NCBI RefSeq assembly: GCF_022759505.1
Contig: NZ_CP094289.1
Location: 3,410,001-3,474,000 of the forward strand
Origin: Georgenia sp. TF02-10
Lineage (GTDB): Bacteria; Actinomycetota; Actinomycetes; Actinomycetales; Actinomycetaceae
DNA length: 64,000 bases
Direction: 5' to 3'
Shown here: piece by piece, positions 31,034 to 40,153 of the stretch
Position numbering within the stretch: position 1 is the stretch's first letter
Layout: every line of letters starts with the position of its first letter
Notes under the pieces: generated by a model
Seen by the model: only the letters and a program-made list of their open reading frames with translations
What the model was told of the DNA's origin: nothing
Databases searched by the model: none
Position numbers and translations under genes: made by a program

Positions 31034-32728
31034 TCACCGCACCCGGGCGCCGTCGTCCGCCCAGACCGGCTCGGGCGTCTCCACCACCGTGCCGTCGGCC
31101 CGGACCAGCAGGAAACGGTCGAAGCCGCGGGCGAACCACCGGTCGTGGGTCACCGCGAGCACGGTGCCCTCGAAGGCGGCGAGGCCCGCCTCCAGCGCCT
31201 CGGCGGAGTGCAGGTCGAGGTTGTCGGTGGGCTCGTCCAGGAGCAGCAGGGTGGCGCCGGAGAGCTCGAGCAGGAGGATCTGGAAGCGGGCGGCCTGCCC
31301 GCCGGAGAGCGTCTCCACCCGCTGCTCGGCGGCGCGGGCGAGCTCGTAGCGGTCCAGCGCCCGGCTGGCCTCCTCCCGGCCCATCCCGGCGCGGTCGCCC
31401 TCGCCGCGGTGGAGCACCTCGAGCAGGGTGCGCCCGGTCAGGTCCTGCCGCAGGTGGCCCTGGGCGAACCAGCCGGGGCGGACCCGGGCGCCGAGGCGCG
31501 CGACGCCGGTGTGCGGGACGGGCTCGACCGGCTGACCGTCGGCCGGGCGGTGCTCCGGGCCGGGGTCGGTGCCGCCGGCGGCGAGCAGGCGCAGCAGGTG
31601 GGACTTCCCGGTGCCGTTGGCGCCGAGCACGGCGAGCCGCTCGCCGAACCAGACCTCCAGGTCGAACGGCTGGGTCAGGCCGGTCAGCGCGAGCCCCTCG
31701 CACACCACGGCCCGCTTGCCGGTCCGCCCGCCGCGCAGGCGGACCTGCACGTGCTGCTCGGCGGCCACCACCTCCGGCGGCCCGACCTCCTCGAACCGGG
31801 CGAGCCGGGTCCGGGCGGCCTGCAGCCGGGAGGCCATGTCCGCGTTGTACGCCGCCTTCTGCCGGTACATCGCGACCAGCTCGCGCAGCTTGGCGTGCTC
31901 CTCGTCCCACCGACGGCGCAGCTCGGCCAGCCGTGCCAGCCGCTCGGCCCGGGCGGCGGGGAAGGTGGTGAAGGACCCGGTGTGCACCCACGCCGTCGCC
32001 CCGGCCGGCCCGGGCTCGAGGGCGGCGACGTGCGTGGCCGTGCGGGCGAGGAGCTCGCGGTCGTGGCTGACGAAGAGCACGCCCTTGTCGGTGGCCAGCA
32101 GCTGGTCCTCGAGCCAGCGCTTGGCGGGCACGTCCAGGGCGTTGTCCGGCTCGTCGAGGACCAGGAGCTCGGCGGGGCCGACGAGCAGGGCGGTCAGCAC
32201 CAGCCGCTTGACCTCCCCGCCGGACAGCGTCCCCGCGGCGCGCCACTGCGCCCGCTCGAAGGGCTGGGCGAGGACCTGCTGGGTGACCTCGTCCCACGCA
32301 GCCTCGGCGGCGTACCCGCCGACGTCGGCCCAGTCGGCCAGCGCCTGGGCGTAGGCGAGCTGGGCGGGCTCGTCGTCGTCGGTCATCATCGCCAGCTCGG
32401 CGGCGGTGAGCCGCTCGGCCACCTCCCGCAGCCGGACCGGCGCGTGCCTGACGAGCAGGTCCCGGACCGTGGTGTCGTCGTCGCGGCGGCCGAGGAGCTG
32501 GTCCATGACCGCGACCGTGCCGCTGCGGGTCACCGCCCCGCGGTGCGGGGCGAGCTGGCCGGTGGCGATGCGCAGCAGCGTGGTCTTCCCGGCGCCGTTC
32601 GGCCCGACGAGGGCCACCCGGTCCCCCTGCCCGACGTGGAGGGAGACGTCGGCGAGCAGGCCCCGCCCGTCGGGGAGGTCGTAGCCGATGCCGGACAGGT
32701 CGAGGTGCGCCACGGCGTCAGGGTGCAT
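31034..32728 (-). CDS. ABC-F family ATPase
   Basis: A 564-residue protein with two ABC domains and no membrane part. Domain 1 has Walker A GPNGAGKTT, signature LSGGEVKR and Walker B LLVLDEPDNALD; domain 2 has GANGTGKSH, LSGGQAARF and LLLLDEPTDNLD. A charged linker (about 245-310, RAERLARLAELRRRWDEEHAKLREL) is the P-site tRNA interaction motif region. ABC-F proteins act on ribosomes: some protect against antibiotics, others resolve stalling. Which applies here cannot be told. ATG at 32728. Convergent with mazF. Confidence 0.93.
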   Translation of the reverse strand: MHPDAVAHLDLSGIGYDLPDGRGLLADVSLHVGQGDRVALVGPNGAGKTTLLRIATGQLAPHRGAVTRSGTVAVMDQLLGRRDDDTTVRDLLVRHAPVRLREVAERLTAAELAMMTDDDEPAQLAYAQALADWADVGGYAAEAAWDEVTQQVLAQPFERAQWRAAGTLSGGEVKRLVLTALLVGPAELLVLDEPDNALDVPAKRWLEDQLLATDKGVLFVSHDRELLARTATHVAALEPGPAGATAWVHTGSFTTFPAARAERLARLAELRRRWDEEHAKLRELVAMYRQKAAYNADMASRLQAARTRLARFEEVGPPEVVAAEQHVQVRLRGGRTGKRAVVCEGLALTGLTQPFDLEVWFGERLAVLGANGTGKSHLLRLLAAGGTDPGPEHRPADGQPVEPVPHTGVARLGARVRPGWFAQGHLRQDLTGRTLLEVLHRGEGDRAGMGREEASRALDRYELARAAEQRVETLSGGQAARFQILLLELSGATLLLLDEPTDNLDLHSAEALEAGLAAFEGTVLAVTHDRWFARGFDRFLLVRADGTVVETPEPVWADDGARVR

Positions 32729-32995
32729 CGGCCGGGCCTGCCGGGTCCACGGCATTTGCGGTGGGTCGGGCGCTTACGGGTGCCTGGCTCTTCCTGAGCA
32801 CCATGGCGCACGGCGGGTGATGCCGCTGTGCGCCGCGCGTGCTCGGCACTGCGGCACACCGCCCGCGCTTGGTGTCGCGGGCACCGCCCCTGCTGGTGCC
32901 GCCACGCACTGCCCGCGCCTGGAGCCGCTGCAAGCCGCCCGTGCGGTGCACCACTTCCCGTGCGAGCGCGCTGCGCGGATGGCAGCCTGGAGGGC
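32729..32995. other. ABC-F/DUF5709 divergent region
   Basis: 267 bp with no gene recognised. Imperfect repeats of the type CTGCCCGCGCCTGG and GGTGCCGCCACGCAC occur at 32850-32930. Promoters for both neighbours must lie here; no strong box was seen. Confidence 0.4.
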
Positions 32996-33457
32996 ATGAG
33001 CGAACCGGACACCTCGGGCACCAGCCAGGACCCGTCCCTCCCCGGCGAGGGCGAGTACAACCAGCCGACCAAGGAGGAGACGCTAGAGGAGCGGGCGGTG
33101 GACGACCTGCTCGACGAGGGCTACTCGCCGCCGGAGTACGACCCCCTCAAGGGGGTGGCGCTGACCCAGCAGGAGCAGGTCGAGGGCGAGGGCCTGATTG
33201 AGCGCCTGGACCGGGAGGAACCAGAGGTCTGGGAGGAGGAGCCGACCCCGGCCCCGCAGGCGGAGCCCGACCGGGCCGGGCGGATCGAGGCCCTGCCCGA
33301 CGACGACGACCCCACCGACGAGCTCGGCGAGAGCCAGTCGGTGCTCGCCTCGGACGTCGGCGTCGCCGGTGGTGCCGCCACCGCCGAGGAGGCCGCGATG
33401 CGGGTGCGCGACGAGGACGAGGTCGGCGGCCTGACCGACGAGGGGTCCTCCGTCTGA
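32996..33457 (+). CDS. DUF5709 domain-containing acidic protein
   Basis: A 153-residue, very acidic protein with no membrane segment. It has the DUF5709 pattern: AVDDLLDEGYSPPEYDPL near residue 33, then EGLIERLDREEPEVW and LVASD-type SQSVLASDVGVAGGAATAEEAAMRV, ending GGLTDEGSSV. Function of the family is unknown; it is widespread in actinobacteria. ATG at 32996 with GGAGGG just before. Confidence 0.8.
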   Translation: MSEPDTSGTSQDPSLPGEGEYNQPTKEETLEERAVDDLLDEGYSPPEYDPLKGVALTQQEQVEGEGLIERLDREEPEVWEEEPTPAPQAEPDRAGRIEALPDDDDPTDELGESQSVLASDVGVAGGAATAEEAAMRVRDEDEVGGLTDEGSSV

Positions 33458-33508
33458 TCGAGGGCGGCGCTGGCGACCGACCGCCGCGACGGTGTCAGCG
33501 GCGGTGAT

Positions 33509-33514
33509 TATCGT
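33509..33514 (+). promoter_or_regulatory. Predicted leaderless -10 box of the PNPOx-fold gene
   Basis: TATCGT, 6 nt before the ATG at 33521; no Shine-Dalgarno in between. Confidence 0.45.
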
Positions 33515-33520
33515 CGGGCC

Positions 33521-33946
33521 ATGGCACTGACGAGGGAAGAGCGTGAGCAGTTCCTGGCCGAGCCGCACGTCGGTGCGCTTGCCGTATCCGCCGGCCCGGG
33601 CCGGGGACCGCTCACCGTGCCCATCTGGTACCAGTACGCCCCCGGCGAGGACCTGTGGGTGCTCACCGGGGCGAGCTCGCGCAAGACCCAGCTGATTCGG
33701 GCGGCGGGGCGCTTCAGCATGATGGCCGAACGCCTGACGCCCACCGTGCGCTACGTCTCGGTCGAAGGGCCGGTCACGACGATCGAGCCCGGCACCGCGG
33801 AGCACCGACACGAGATCGCGCACCGGTACCTCGACGAGCCGGCAGCGGCCCGGTACCTCGCGTTCGCGCAGGACCATCTTGGTCCGGAAGTCGTCATCTC
33901 GATGCAGCCCGAGCGCTGGCTGGCTGCCGACCTGGGCTCGTTCTAG
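33521..33946 (+). CDS. Pyridoxamine 5'-phosphate oxidase-fold flavoprotein
   Basis: A 141-residue split-barrel protein: [19 protein letters not shown] at the start, [37 protein letters not shown], and [19 protein letters not shown]. This pattern is that of small PNPOx-like proteins in actinobacteria, many of which bind F420 or FMN. The cofactor and substrate are not certain. Its stop overlaps the convergent truA stop by 4 bp. Confidence 0.82.
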   Translation: MALTREEREQFLAEPHVGALAVSAGPGRGPLTVPIWYQYAPGEDLWVLTGASSRKTQLIRAAGRFSMMAERLTPTVRYVSVEGPVTTIEPGTAEHRHEIAHRYLDEPAAARYLAFAQDHLGPEVVISMQPERWLAADLGSF

Positions 33947-34929
33947 GACGTCGGCCGCTCGGCGCCGAGGACGCGGACGGACCGGGCCTGTGCCGCCCTG
34001 GCGGACAGCTGGTCGGCGGGCGGGTACCCCACCGCCTCCAGGGTCAGGCCGTGCGCGGGGGCGACGGCGACGCCCGGGACCCGGGCCCGGCCGGCGAGGA
34101 CCTCGGCCGGCCAGTGCGGTGGACGTCGGCCCTCCCCCACTGCCAGTGCGGCGCCGACCAGCGCCCGGACCATCGAGTGGCAGAACGCGTCGGCGCGCAC
34201 GGTGGCGACCACCAGGCCGCCGTCGGGCCGGTCCGACGGCACCCGCTGCCAGGTCAGGTCCAGCAGGGTACGGATCGTCGTGGCACCGGGGCGCGGCTTG
34301 CAGAACGCGGCGAAGTCGTGCTCGCCGAGCACCAGGTCCGCGGCCGCGGCCATGGCATCGACGTCCAGGGGGCGACCGTGCCAGAGCACGTCGTGCCGGC
34401 GCACCGGGTCCCGCGCCCCGTCCTGGTCGGCGATGCGGTACGCGTACCGGCGCCAGGTGGCGGCGAACCGGGCATCGAACCCTGGGGGCGCCTCGGTGGC
34501 CGCCCGGACGACCACTTCGCTGCTCCCCCGGGGGACAGTGCCGCGGCCCAGGACGCCGGCGAGGCGGCGGACGAGGGCCTCGTCCGGTGCGCGGTCGCTG
34601 CGTCCGGGCAGGGCCTGCCACGCCGCTTGCGGGATGTCGAGGTGGGCGACCTGGCCGCGGGCGTGCACCCCGGCGTCGGTCCGGCCGGCCACGGTGAGCC
34701 GGGCCGGGCCCGGCAGCCGCAGCACGGTGCCGAGTGCGTCCTCGAGCACGCCCTGGACGGTCCGCCGGCCGGGCTGCCGGGCCCAGCCGGCGAAGCCGGT
34801 GCCGTCGTACGCGAGGTCGAGCCGGACCCGCACCGTGGCCGCCGTCACGTCGCTGGCGGGCGGCGGCCCCGAGGCCAGTGCCCTGGTAGGCGTTGCCGCG
34901 GCCGCGTCGTCGTGCGGCGGGCTGGTCAC
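33943..34929 (-). CDS. truA: tRNA pseudouridine(38-40) synthase
   Basis: A 328-residue TruA. The core begins [20 protein letters not shown]; the catalytic Asp lies in [18 protein letters not shown], and the second half has [10 protein letters not shown] and [19 protein letters not shown]. The first 33 residues are an Ala/Pro-rich extension. GTG at 34929 has TAGCCT 6 nt upstream (leaderless prediction). In related genomes truA usually follows rplQ; here it lies 6.2 kb from rplQ. Confidence 0.96.
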   Translation of the reverse strand: MTSPPHDDAAAATPTRALASGPPPASDVTAATVRVRLDLAYDGTGFAGWARQPGRRTVQGVLEDALGTVLRLPGPARLTVAGRTDAGVHARGQVAHLDIPQAAWQALPGRSDRAPDEALVRRLAGVLGRGTVPRGSSEVVVRAATEAPPGFDARFAATWRRYAYRIADQDGARDPVRRHDVLWHGRPLDVDAMAAAADLVLGEHDFAAFCKPRPGATTIRTLLDLTWQRVPSDRPDGGLVVATVRADAFCHSMVRALVGAALAVGEGRRPPHWPAEVLAGRARVPGVAVAPAHGLTLEAVGYPPADQLSARAAQARSVRVLGAERPTS

Positions 34930-34935
34930 GCTCCG

Positions 34936-34941
34936 AGGCTA
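34936..34941 (-). promoter_or_regulatory. Predicted leaderless -10 box of truA
   Basis: TAGCCT on the minus strand, 6 nt before the truA GTG. Confidence 0.45.
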
Positions 34942-35027
34942 ACGTCCCCGCGGTGGCTCTCTGCGGGAGGAACGTGCCAGGCCCTGCCGACGCCGACCCT
35001 CTCGCGGCCAGCACGGGCCTCTCGCCG

Positions 35028-37184
35028 CTAGAACGGGGGCGGGGCGTCGTCGGGGTTGCCGCGGGGGTCGTCGTGGGGGTTGAGGGGCTGGTAGGTGGTG
35101 GCGCCGTCGGGGTGGCGGCGGTAGGTCAGGCCGGTCAGGCGGGAGGTCCAGTCGTAGGTGCCCGGGCCGTGGGGCTGGACGAGGAAGTCCCCGCAAGTCT
35201 TGAGCTGGTGGTCGACCTTGCACTTGGCGGACAGGGTCCGGAAGGAGGTGGTGCCGCCGGCGGCCCAGGGCAGGTCGTGGTCGAGCTCGCAGCGGGTGGC
35301 GGGGGTGGCGCAGCCGGGGCGGACGCAGGTGCCGTCGCGGGCGCGGACGAGGTCGGCGAGGTCGGCGGGGGGCCGGTAGCGGGTGCGGCCGAGGTCCACG
35401 ACGGTGCCGGTGAGGGGGTCGGTGACCAGGCGGCGCCAGGTCCCGCCCAGGGCCAGGGCGCGGGCGGTGGCGGCGTCGATGGGGCCGTAGCCGTGCAGCA
35501 GGCCGGGCTCGTGCCCGCCGAGCAGGGTGGTCAGCGGGACGGTGACGTCGACCCGCACCGGCGTCACCGGCATCGCCGGCAACGGCGCCACCGGCCGCTG
35601 CTCCGGGTCCGGCGGCTGGGCTACAGGCGGCGGGGCTGCCCCAGCCGGCGGGGCTGTCCCCGGCGGCGGAACCGGCTCCGCCGGCGGGGGCGGCGGGGTG
35701 CCGGGCGGTCCGCTGCCGGGCGGGCCGGCGTCACCGCCGCCGGGGTCGGGGCCGGCCCCGGTCGGTCCGGAGATGTGAGGGCCGGTCTCGCCCGCGCTGG
35801 TGCCCGCCCCGCCGCGTTCACCGCTCGTGGTGGGCGGGTCGCTCGTGGTCCGGTCGGGCGTGCCGGGGTTGGGGGCAGGCCCGCCGGCGCCCACGACGGC
35901 CTCGGTGCCGCCGGTGGTGCCGCTGGTGTCGGTGCCGGTCGCGCCGCTACCGCTGCCGCCGGTCCCCGTGGTCGTGGTGGCGGGGGTGGGGGTGGTGGTG
36001 GCGATCTGGCCGGTGATCAGGGCGTTGACGCCGACGGCGGTGAGGGTGTCGGCGCGGAGCTGGTCCATCGTCCGGCTGTCCCCGGCGGCCTTGGCCGCCC
36101 GGGCCGCGCCGTCCAGGGCCAGGTCCACCGCGATCGCGTCCCCGGCGGGGAGGACCGCGTAGATCGAGGCCATCCCGTCGGCCAGCGCCTTGGGGTGGCA
36201 CACCCGCCGCCCCGCCCTCGCCACCTTCGCCCGCCGCTCCGCCTCGACCGGGTCCACGGTGATCAGCGCCCGGGCCAGGTCCCCCTTGAGCTGGGTCGGG
36301 GTCCGGCCCAGCGCCCCCGGCAGCACGGTGTCCTCCACGTCGTGCGCTATCGGCCCGGGCACCTCGGCCAGGGTGGTGGCGATCAGCTCGGCCTTGGCCG
36401 GGTCCAGCGCCCCGCCCTCCAGGGCCAGCCCGGTCCCGGTCAGCATCCCGTTCAGCAGCACCCCGGTGCGCACCAGCCTCGTCGCCGCCTGCCGGGTGAT
36501 CCCCAGCCGCATCCCGACCTCGGTCGCCACCGGCACGTACCCGCCGGCCCAGTGCCCACCCGGCGCCATCCCGGGGGACTCCCGGCAGGCCAGCGCGGCC
36601 AGCTCGGCCAGGGCCTCCCCCCGCCGGGCGTAGGCCCAGGACAGCACCCGCGACCAGTTCCAGGCCATCTCCACCAGGTCCGCCGCCCCCTGCCCGGCCG
36701 GGTCCACCGCCGCCAGCACACCGGCCAGGTCCAACCCCGCCAGCGCCTGCGCCCGGCCCAGTCGGGCGGCGTCGGTGTCAGTGCCGGTCAGGGTGCCGGT
36801 GTCGGTCTCCGCGCCGGCGTCTCCGGTGGTGGCGGCGACGCCGGTTCCGGCCGTCGTACCGGAGACGTCGGCGTCCGTGCTGGCCGCAGCGCCGGCCACG
36901 TCGGTCCCGGCGTCCTCCTCCTCCAGGTCCGCCTTGTCCGCCGGCAGCGCGGCACGATCGGCGCCCGCCGGTGCCTGCCCCGGCACCTCCTGGTCCGAGA
37001 GGGCCACCAGGTCCACCCCGGCCGGTGCCCGTCGCTCCCGGGCGGCCTGGTGCAGCAGCATCAGCAGCACCGACTCCACCCGGCTCGGCCGCTCGAGCGC
37101 GCGCCGGTCCGGCCCGGTGCCCGGGCCCGGCCCAGCGCCGTCGGCACTCCCGCCGGCGGCGGTCTCGCGCTCGTCCTCGAACAT
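35028..37184 (-). CDS. DUF222/HNH endonuclease-like protein (13E12-type)
   Basis: A 718-residue protein. The N-terminal third is the helical DUF222 region (VESVLLMLLHQAARERR; GMRLGITRQAATRLVRTGVLL; RAKVARAGRRVCHPKAL). A 200-residue linker of Thr/Gly then Pro/Gly repeats follows (about 400-545). The C-terminal HNH domain has CVRPGCATPATRCELDHDLPW with Cys and the catalytic DH, then KCKVDHQLKTCGDF. Such proteins occur in many copies in actinobacteria and can carry inteins or mobile introns, with unclear role. ATG at 37184 has TACCGT 7 nt upstream. Confidence 0.87.
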   Translation of the reverse strand: MFEDERETAAGGSADGAGPGPGTGPDRRALERPSRVESVLLMLLHQAARERRAPAGVDLVALSDQEVPGQAPAGADRAALPADKADLEEEDAGTDVAGAAASTDADVSGTTAGTGVAATTGDAGAETDTGTLTGTDTDAARLGRAQALAGLDLAGVLAAVDPAGQGAADLVEMAWNWSRVLSWAYARRGEALAELAALACRESPGMAPGGHWAGGYVPVATEVGMRLGITRQAATRLVRTGVLLNGMLTGTGLALEGGALDPAKAELIATTLAEVPGPIAHDVEDTVLPGALGRTPTQLKGDLARALITVDPVEAERRAKVARAGRRVCHPKALADGMASIYAVLPAGDAIAVDLALDGAARAAKAAGDSRTMDQLRADTLTAVGVNALITGQIATTTPTPATTTTGTGGSGSGATGTDTSGTTGGTEAVVGAGGPAPNPGTPDRTTSDPPTTSGERGGAGTSAGETGPHISGPTGAGPDPGGGDAGPPGSGPPGTPPPPPAEPVPPPGTAPPAGAAPPPVAQPPDPEQRPVAPLPAMPVTPVRVDVTVPLTTLLGGHEPGLLHGYGPIDAATARALALGGTWRRLVTDPLTGTVVDLGRTRYRPPADLADLVRARDGTCVRPGCATPATRCELDHDLPWAAGGTTSFRTLSAKCKVDHQLKTCGDFLVQPHGPGTYDWTSRLTGLTYRRHPDGATTYQPLNPHDDPRGNPDDAPPPF

Positions 37185-37191
37185 GTGTATC

Positions 37192-37197
37192 ACGGTA
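37192..37197 (-). promoter_or_regulatory. Predicted leaderless -10 box of the DUF222/HNH gene
   Basis: TACCGT on the minus strand, 7 nt before the ATG. Confidence 0.4.
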
Positions 37198-37479
37198 CCG
37201 GCACCCACCGACATCGACCTGCGGCCCATCCCCAGCAGGGTGGTCCCGCGACGAACCCCAGGCCCCGGACGCCGTCGACCACGGCACGGCCACGGTCGGC
37301 GTCGGCGTCGGCGTCAAGACGGCCGATCGCTGCGGCCTCGCTCCGCAATCCGGCACCGCCCTCCGCTCCGGGACCCGCGCCCGGCGCAGCCGGCGCGACG
37401 GAGGGCAGCCGAGCCCAGGCCCGGGCACCGCCCCGGATCCGCGCCCGCCCCACCACCAGGAACCTCGCCCCGGCCGCGG

Positions 37480-37485
37480 TAGCGT
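37480..37485 (+). promoter_or_regulatory. Predicted leaderless -10 box of the ROK kinase gene
   Basis: TAGCGT, 7 nt before the GTG at 37493. Confidence 0.4.
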
Positions 37486-37492
37486 CACCGGC

Positions 37493-38254
37493 GTGGAGCC
37501 CTCCGTCGCGACGCTCGCCGTGGACTGCGGCGGGGGCGGCATCAAGGCCTCGGTGCTGGACGCCGCGGGGACCATGCACGCCCAGCCGGTGCGCGCCGCC
37601 ACGCCCTACCCGCTGCCGCCGACCCGACTGGTGAGCACCATCGCCGCGCTGGCCGCACGGCTCCCCCCGGCCCAGCGGGCGACCGTCGGGATGCCGGGGA
37701 TGCTCCGCCGCGGCGTCGTCATCCGCACCCCGCACTACATCACCAAGGCCGGCCCCCGGACCCGGGTGCTGCCCGAGCTGGAGCTGCACTGGTCGGGGTT
37801 CGACATGCGCGGCGCCGTCGAGGACGCCCTCGGCATCCCGGCGCTGGTCCTCAACGACGCCGAGGTGCACGGCGCCGGGGCGATCACCGGCGCCGGCCTG
37901 GAGATGATCGTGACGCTGGGCACCGGGCTGGGCAACGCGGTCTTCGACGGCGGTGCCCTCGCCCCGCACGTCGAGCTCAGCCAGGGGCCGGTGAAGTGGG
38001 GCCTGACCTACGACGACTACGTCGGCGAGCACGAGCGGCTCCGGCTGGGCGACGCGATGTGGTCGCGCCGGGTGCGCGGGGTAGTCGAGGCGCTGCGCCC
38101 GATGTACCTGTGGGACCGGCTCTACCTCGGCGGCGGCAACTCCCGGCGGATCACCCCGCAGGTGCTGGCCCGGCTCGGCGACGACGTCGTCATCGTCCCG
38201 AACTCGGCGGGGATCCTGGGGGGCGTGCGGGCCTGGGAGCTGCGGGTGCCGTGA
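37493..38254 (+). CDS. ROK-family sugar kinase, polyphosphate-glucokinase-like
   Basis: A 253-residue actin-fold kinase. Phosphate-1 motif is VDCGGGGIKASVLD; LVLNDAEVHGAGA gives the catalytic Asp, and VTLGTGLGNAVFDGG the phosphate-2 loop. The C-terminal YLGGGNSRRIT is the adenosine region. The ROK zinc motif CxCGxxGCxE is not seen; this and the TPYPLPPTRLV strand make it closest to polyphosphate glucokinases, which phosphorylate glucose with polyphosphate or ATP. Donor preference is inference. GTG at 37493. It stands alone beside the accessory block. Confidence 0.82.
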   Translation: MEPSVATLAVDCGGGGIKASVLDAAGTMHAQPVRAATPYPLPPTRLVSTIAALAARLPPAQRATVGMPGMLRRGVVIRTPHYITKAGPRTRVLPELELHWSGFDMRGAVEDALGIPALVLNDAEVHGAGAITGAGLEMIVTLGTGLGNAVFDGGALAPHVELSQGPVKWGLTYDDYVGEHERLRLGDAMWSRRVRGVVEALRPMYLWDRLYLGGGNSRRITPQVLARLGDDVVIVPNSAGILGGVRAWELRVP

Positions 38255-38313
38255 GCAGCCGGACCGGGGCGGGCAGCGGACGCGGCGGCGTCCGCGCCGC
38301 GCTGCCGACGACG

Positions 38314-38359
38314 TCCGCACCACCCCGCCGACGGCATCCGCACCACCCCGCCGACGGCG
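38314..38359. repeat. Two tandem 23-bp repeats after the ROK gene
   Basis: Units 38314-38336 and 38337-38359 (TCCGCACCACCCCGCCGACG...) differ at one position. GC-rich, non-coding, at the border where AT-richer sequence begins (about 38390). Confidence 0.85.
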
Positions 38360-38535
38360 TCCACCGGCACCCCCACCGGCACCCCCCTTCAAAAATAGGG
38401 CGTCTTGTTCGGTTTGTTTCTGCGGTACCCTCGTTGTCCGGAGCACTTGGGAATTGGACGTGAGGATTGAGTTCTGCTAGTGCAGTTTTCTTGCGCCAGT
38501 TATCGAAAATGGGATCGAGACGAGGGGTGCGGCAC

Positions 38536-39384
38536 GTGAGCGGTGAGTCGACTGAAGGTGACTGGATACGGGTGGGAGCCGGCGTGTTCCAGCGCCGTTA
38601 CCAACCGACGGACGTGTCTGTCGGCGCGATCCTCGGCGTCGACGGGGTCACGGTGGTCGACACCCGCGGAACCCCGGAGGAAGCGCAAGAGATTCTGCGG
38701 CACGTCCAGGAGGCCTTCAATATGCCGGTGGTCGCCGCAATAAACACGCACGCTCACTATGATCACACGTTCGGCAATCAGACCTTCGCCGGGCATGACA
38801 TCGCGATCTACGGCCACCATCTGATCCCTCGTCACTATGCCGAGTACGAAGCTCCCCGGCTCTTAGCGGTGCAGCGAGATCCCCGACGCGAGTCCGACAA
38901 GAACTGGGCCGACGTGAGTCTCACGCCGCCATCTGTTCTGGTAGACTCCCCGCTTCAGCTGGAGCTCGGCGGGCGAACAGTGATGCTGCTCCCGCTGCAG
39001 CCGGGCCACACCGACACAGATCTCGCCGTGCTCGTGCCGGACGCCCGGGTCTGGTTCCTCGGTGACGTGATCGAGGAGTCGGGACCACCGATGTTCGGAT
39101 CAGGCTCATACCCTCTCCGTTGGGCGAGCGCCCTTCGGGCGCTGCTGCCGCACGTTCTGTCTGGTGACGCGATCGTTCCCGGGCACGGGTCTGTCGTGGA
39201 CCGGGGCTTTGTGGCACATCAAGCAGCCAAGCTGCAGGCGGTTGCTGATGAGATCGTCCGGTCACACCGTCATGGTAGACCAGCCGATGATGTCAGATTC
39301 TCGCCGGCAGTACGCGACACGTGGCCAGACGACTTCTTGCGCTCGGCCGTCAGCACTGGTTTCGCACAGCTCGCCTCTAGCTGA
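38536..39384 (+). CDS. Metallo-beta-lactamase-fold hydrolase
   Basis: A 282-residue MBL-fold enzyme. The metal motif HxHxDH is seen in NTHAHYDHTFGN, the next His in LQPGHTDTDL, the bridging Asp in FLGDVIEE and the last His in VPGHGSVVDRG, so a two-metal site is complete. It resembles quinoprotein relay- or glyoxalase-II-like members rather than true lactamases; the substrate is unknown. GTG at 38536 with GAGGGG upstream is chosen; ATG 38509 and TTG 38467 are alternatives. Its DNA is clearly less GC-rich than the neighbours, with rare codons such as TTA and AGA-like triplets nearby, suggesting transfer. Confidence 0.82.
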   Translation: MSGESTEGDWIRVGAGVFQRRYQPTDVSVGAILGVDGVTVVDTRGTPEEAQEILRHVQEAFNMPVVAAINTHAHYDHTFGNQTFAGHDIAIYGHHLIPRHYAEYEAPRLLAVQRDPRRESDKNWADVSLTPPSVLVDSPLQLELGGRTVMLLPLQPGHTDTDLAVLVPDARVWFLGDVIEESGPPMFGSGSYPLRWASALRALLPHVLSGDAIVPGHGSVVDRGFVAHQAAKLQAVADEIVRSHRHGRPADDVRFSPAVRDTWPDDFLRSAVSTGFAQLASS

Positions 39385-39496
39385 TCGCCGCGAGGTCGAA
39401 CTTCGACTATTCGGCTGACGCGCGACGCTACCCGTTCTACCCTCCTTCGGGGCGGCGCAGCTCTGTCCAGGATGCGACATCTCGTCTGCCGTCGTC

Positions 39497-40050
39497 GCTG
39501 TTTCCCGCGCTCGACCGTGCCATCATCGCGAAGACCAAGCGTGGTGGAGCCTGCTGCGACCGCCACAATGTTCTCCCAATCTCCGACATCGCACTGTCCG
39601 TGACTGTTGTCGCCCGCTGCGAGAACCTGACCGGAGGCGGTGACGCCGACGGTGTGGTAGCTCCCGGCGCCCACCGCTACACTGAACAGCACAGGCGCCT
39701 TCGACAGCGCGGCCGGCTGCCAGCACGGTGCCAGTTGAGAGGAGGCCGAGCGTGCGTCGCCAACCCGCCGCTACTTCTGTGACGTCTCGCCATTCGCCGA
39801 CTTCGCACTGGTGGTCGCCGTTCCATCCCGTAGCCAGGACAGTGCCGTCCGTACGAAGACCGATGGTGTGCGATCTTCCGGTGTTCGTGGCGGTGTGAAC
39901 ATTGCCTGCTGCGACAGCGACCACATCCTCCCAGTCGTCAACACTGCACTCACCGGCACGACCGTCGCCCACTGCCACCACCGTGCCGTTCCGTCGCACG
40001 GCGACCGAGTGGCGCCGCGCAGCCGCCAGCACCGATCTGCCTGTTCGCAC
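39497..40050 (-). pseudogene. Broken RCC1-repeat (beta-propeller) gene
   Basis: RCC1-type repeats of about 40 residues, each with the pattern V-AVAAG-HT-GLR-DGTV-A-G--G-C: HSVAVRRNGTVVAVGDGRAG, HTIGLRTDGTVLATGWNGDH and, in another frame, HTVGVTASGQVLAAGDNSHG. The change of frame is near 39690; the ends lack a start and the usual seven repeats, and one repeat has a six-residue insertion. It looks like a 3-4 repeat remnant. Composition matches the adjacent metallo-hydrolase gene. Confidence 0.75.
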
Positions 40051-40153
40051 CGTCGCCTCCCGGCAAGCAGGATAGGGGGCCGAGCGCACCCACCGTCGGC
40101 GCACTCCCCGCCTCACGCACAGCACCACGTGGGGTCGAGAACCACCCGGCGAG

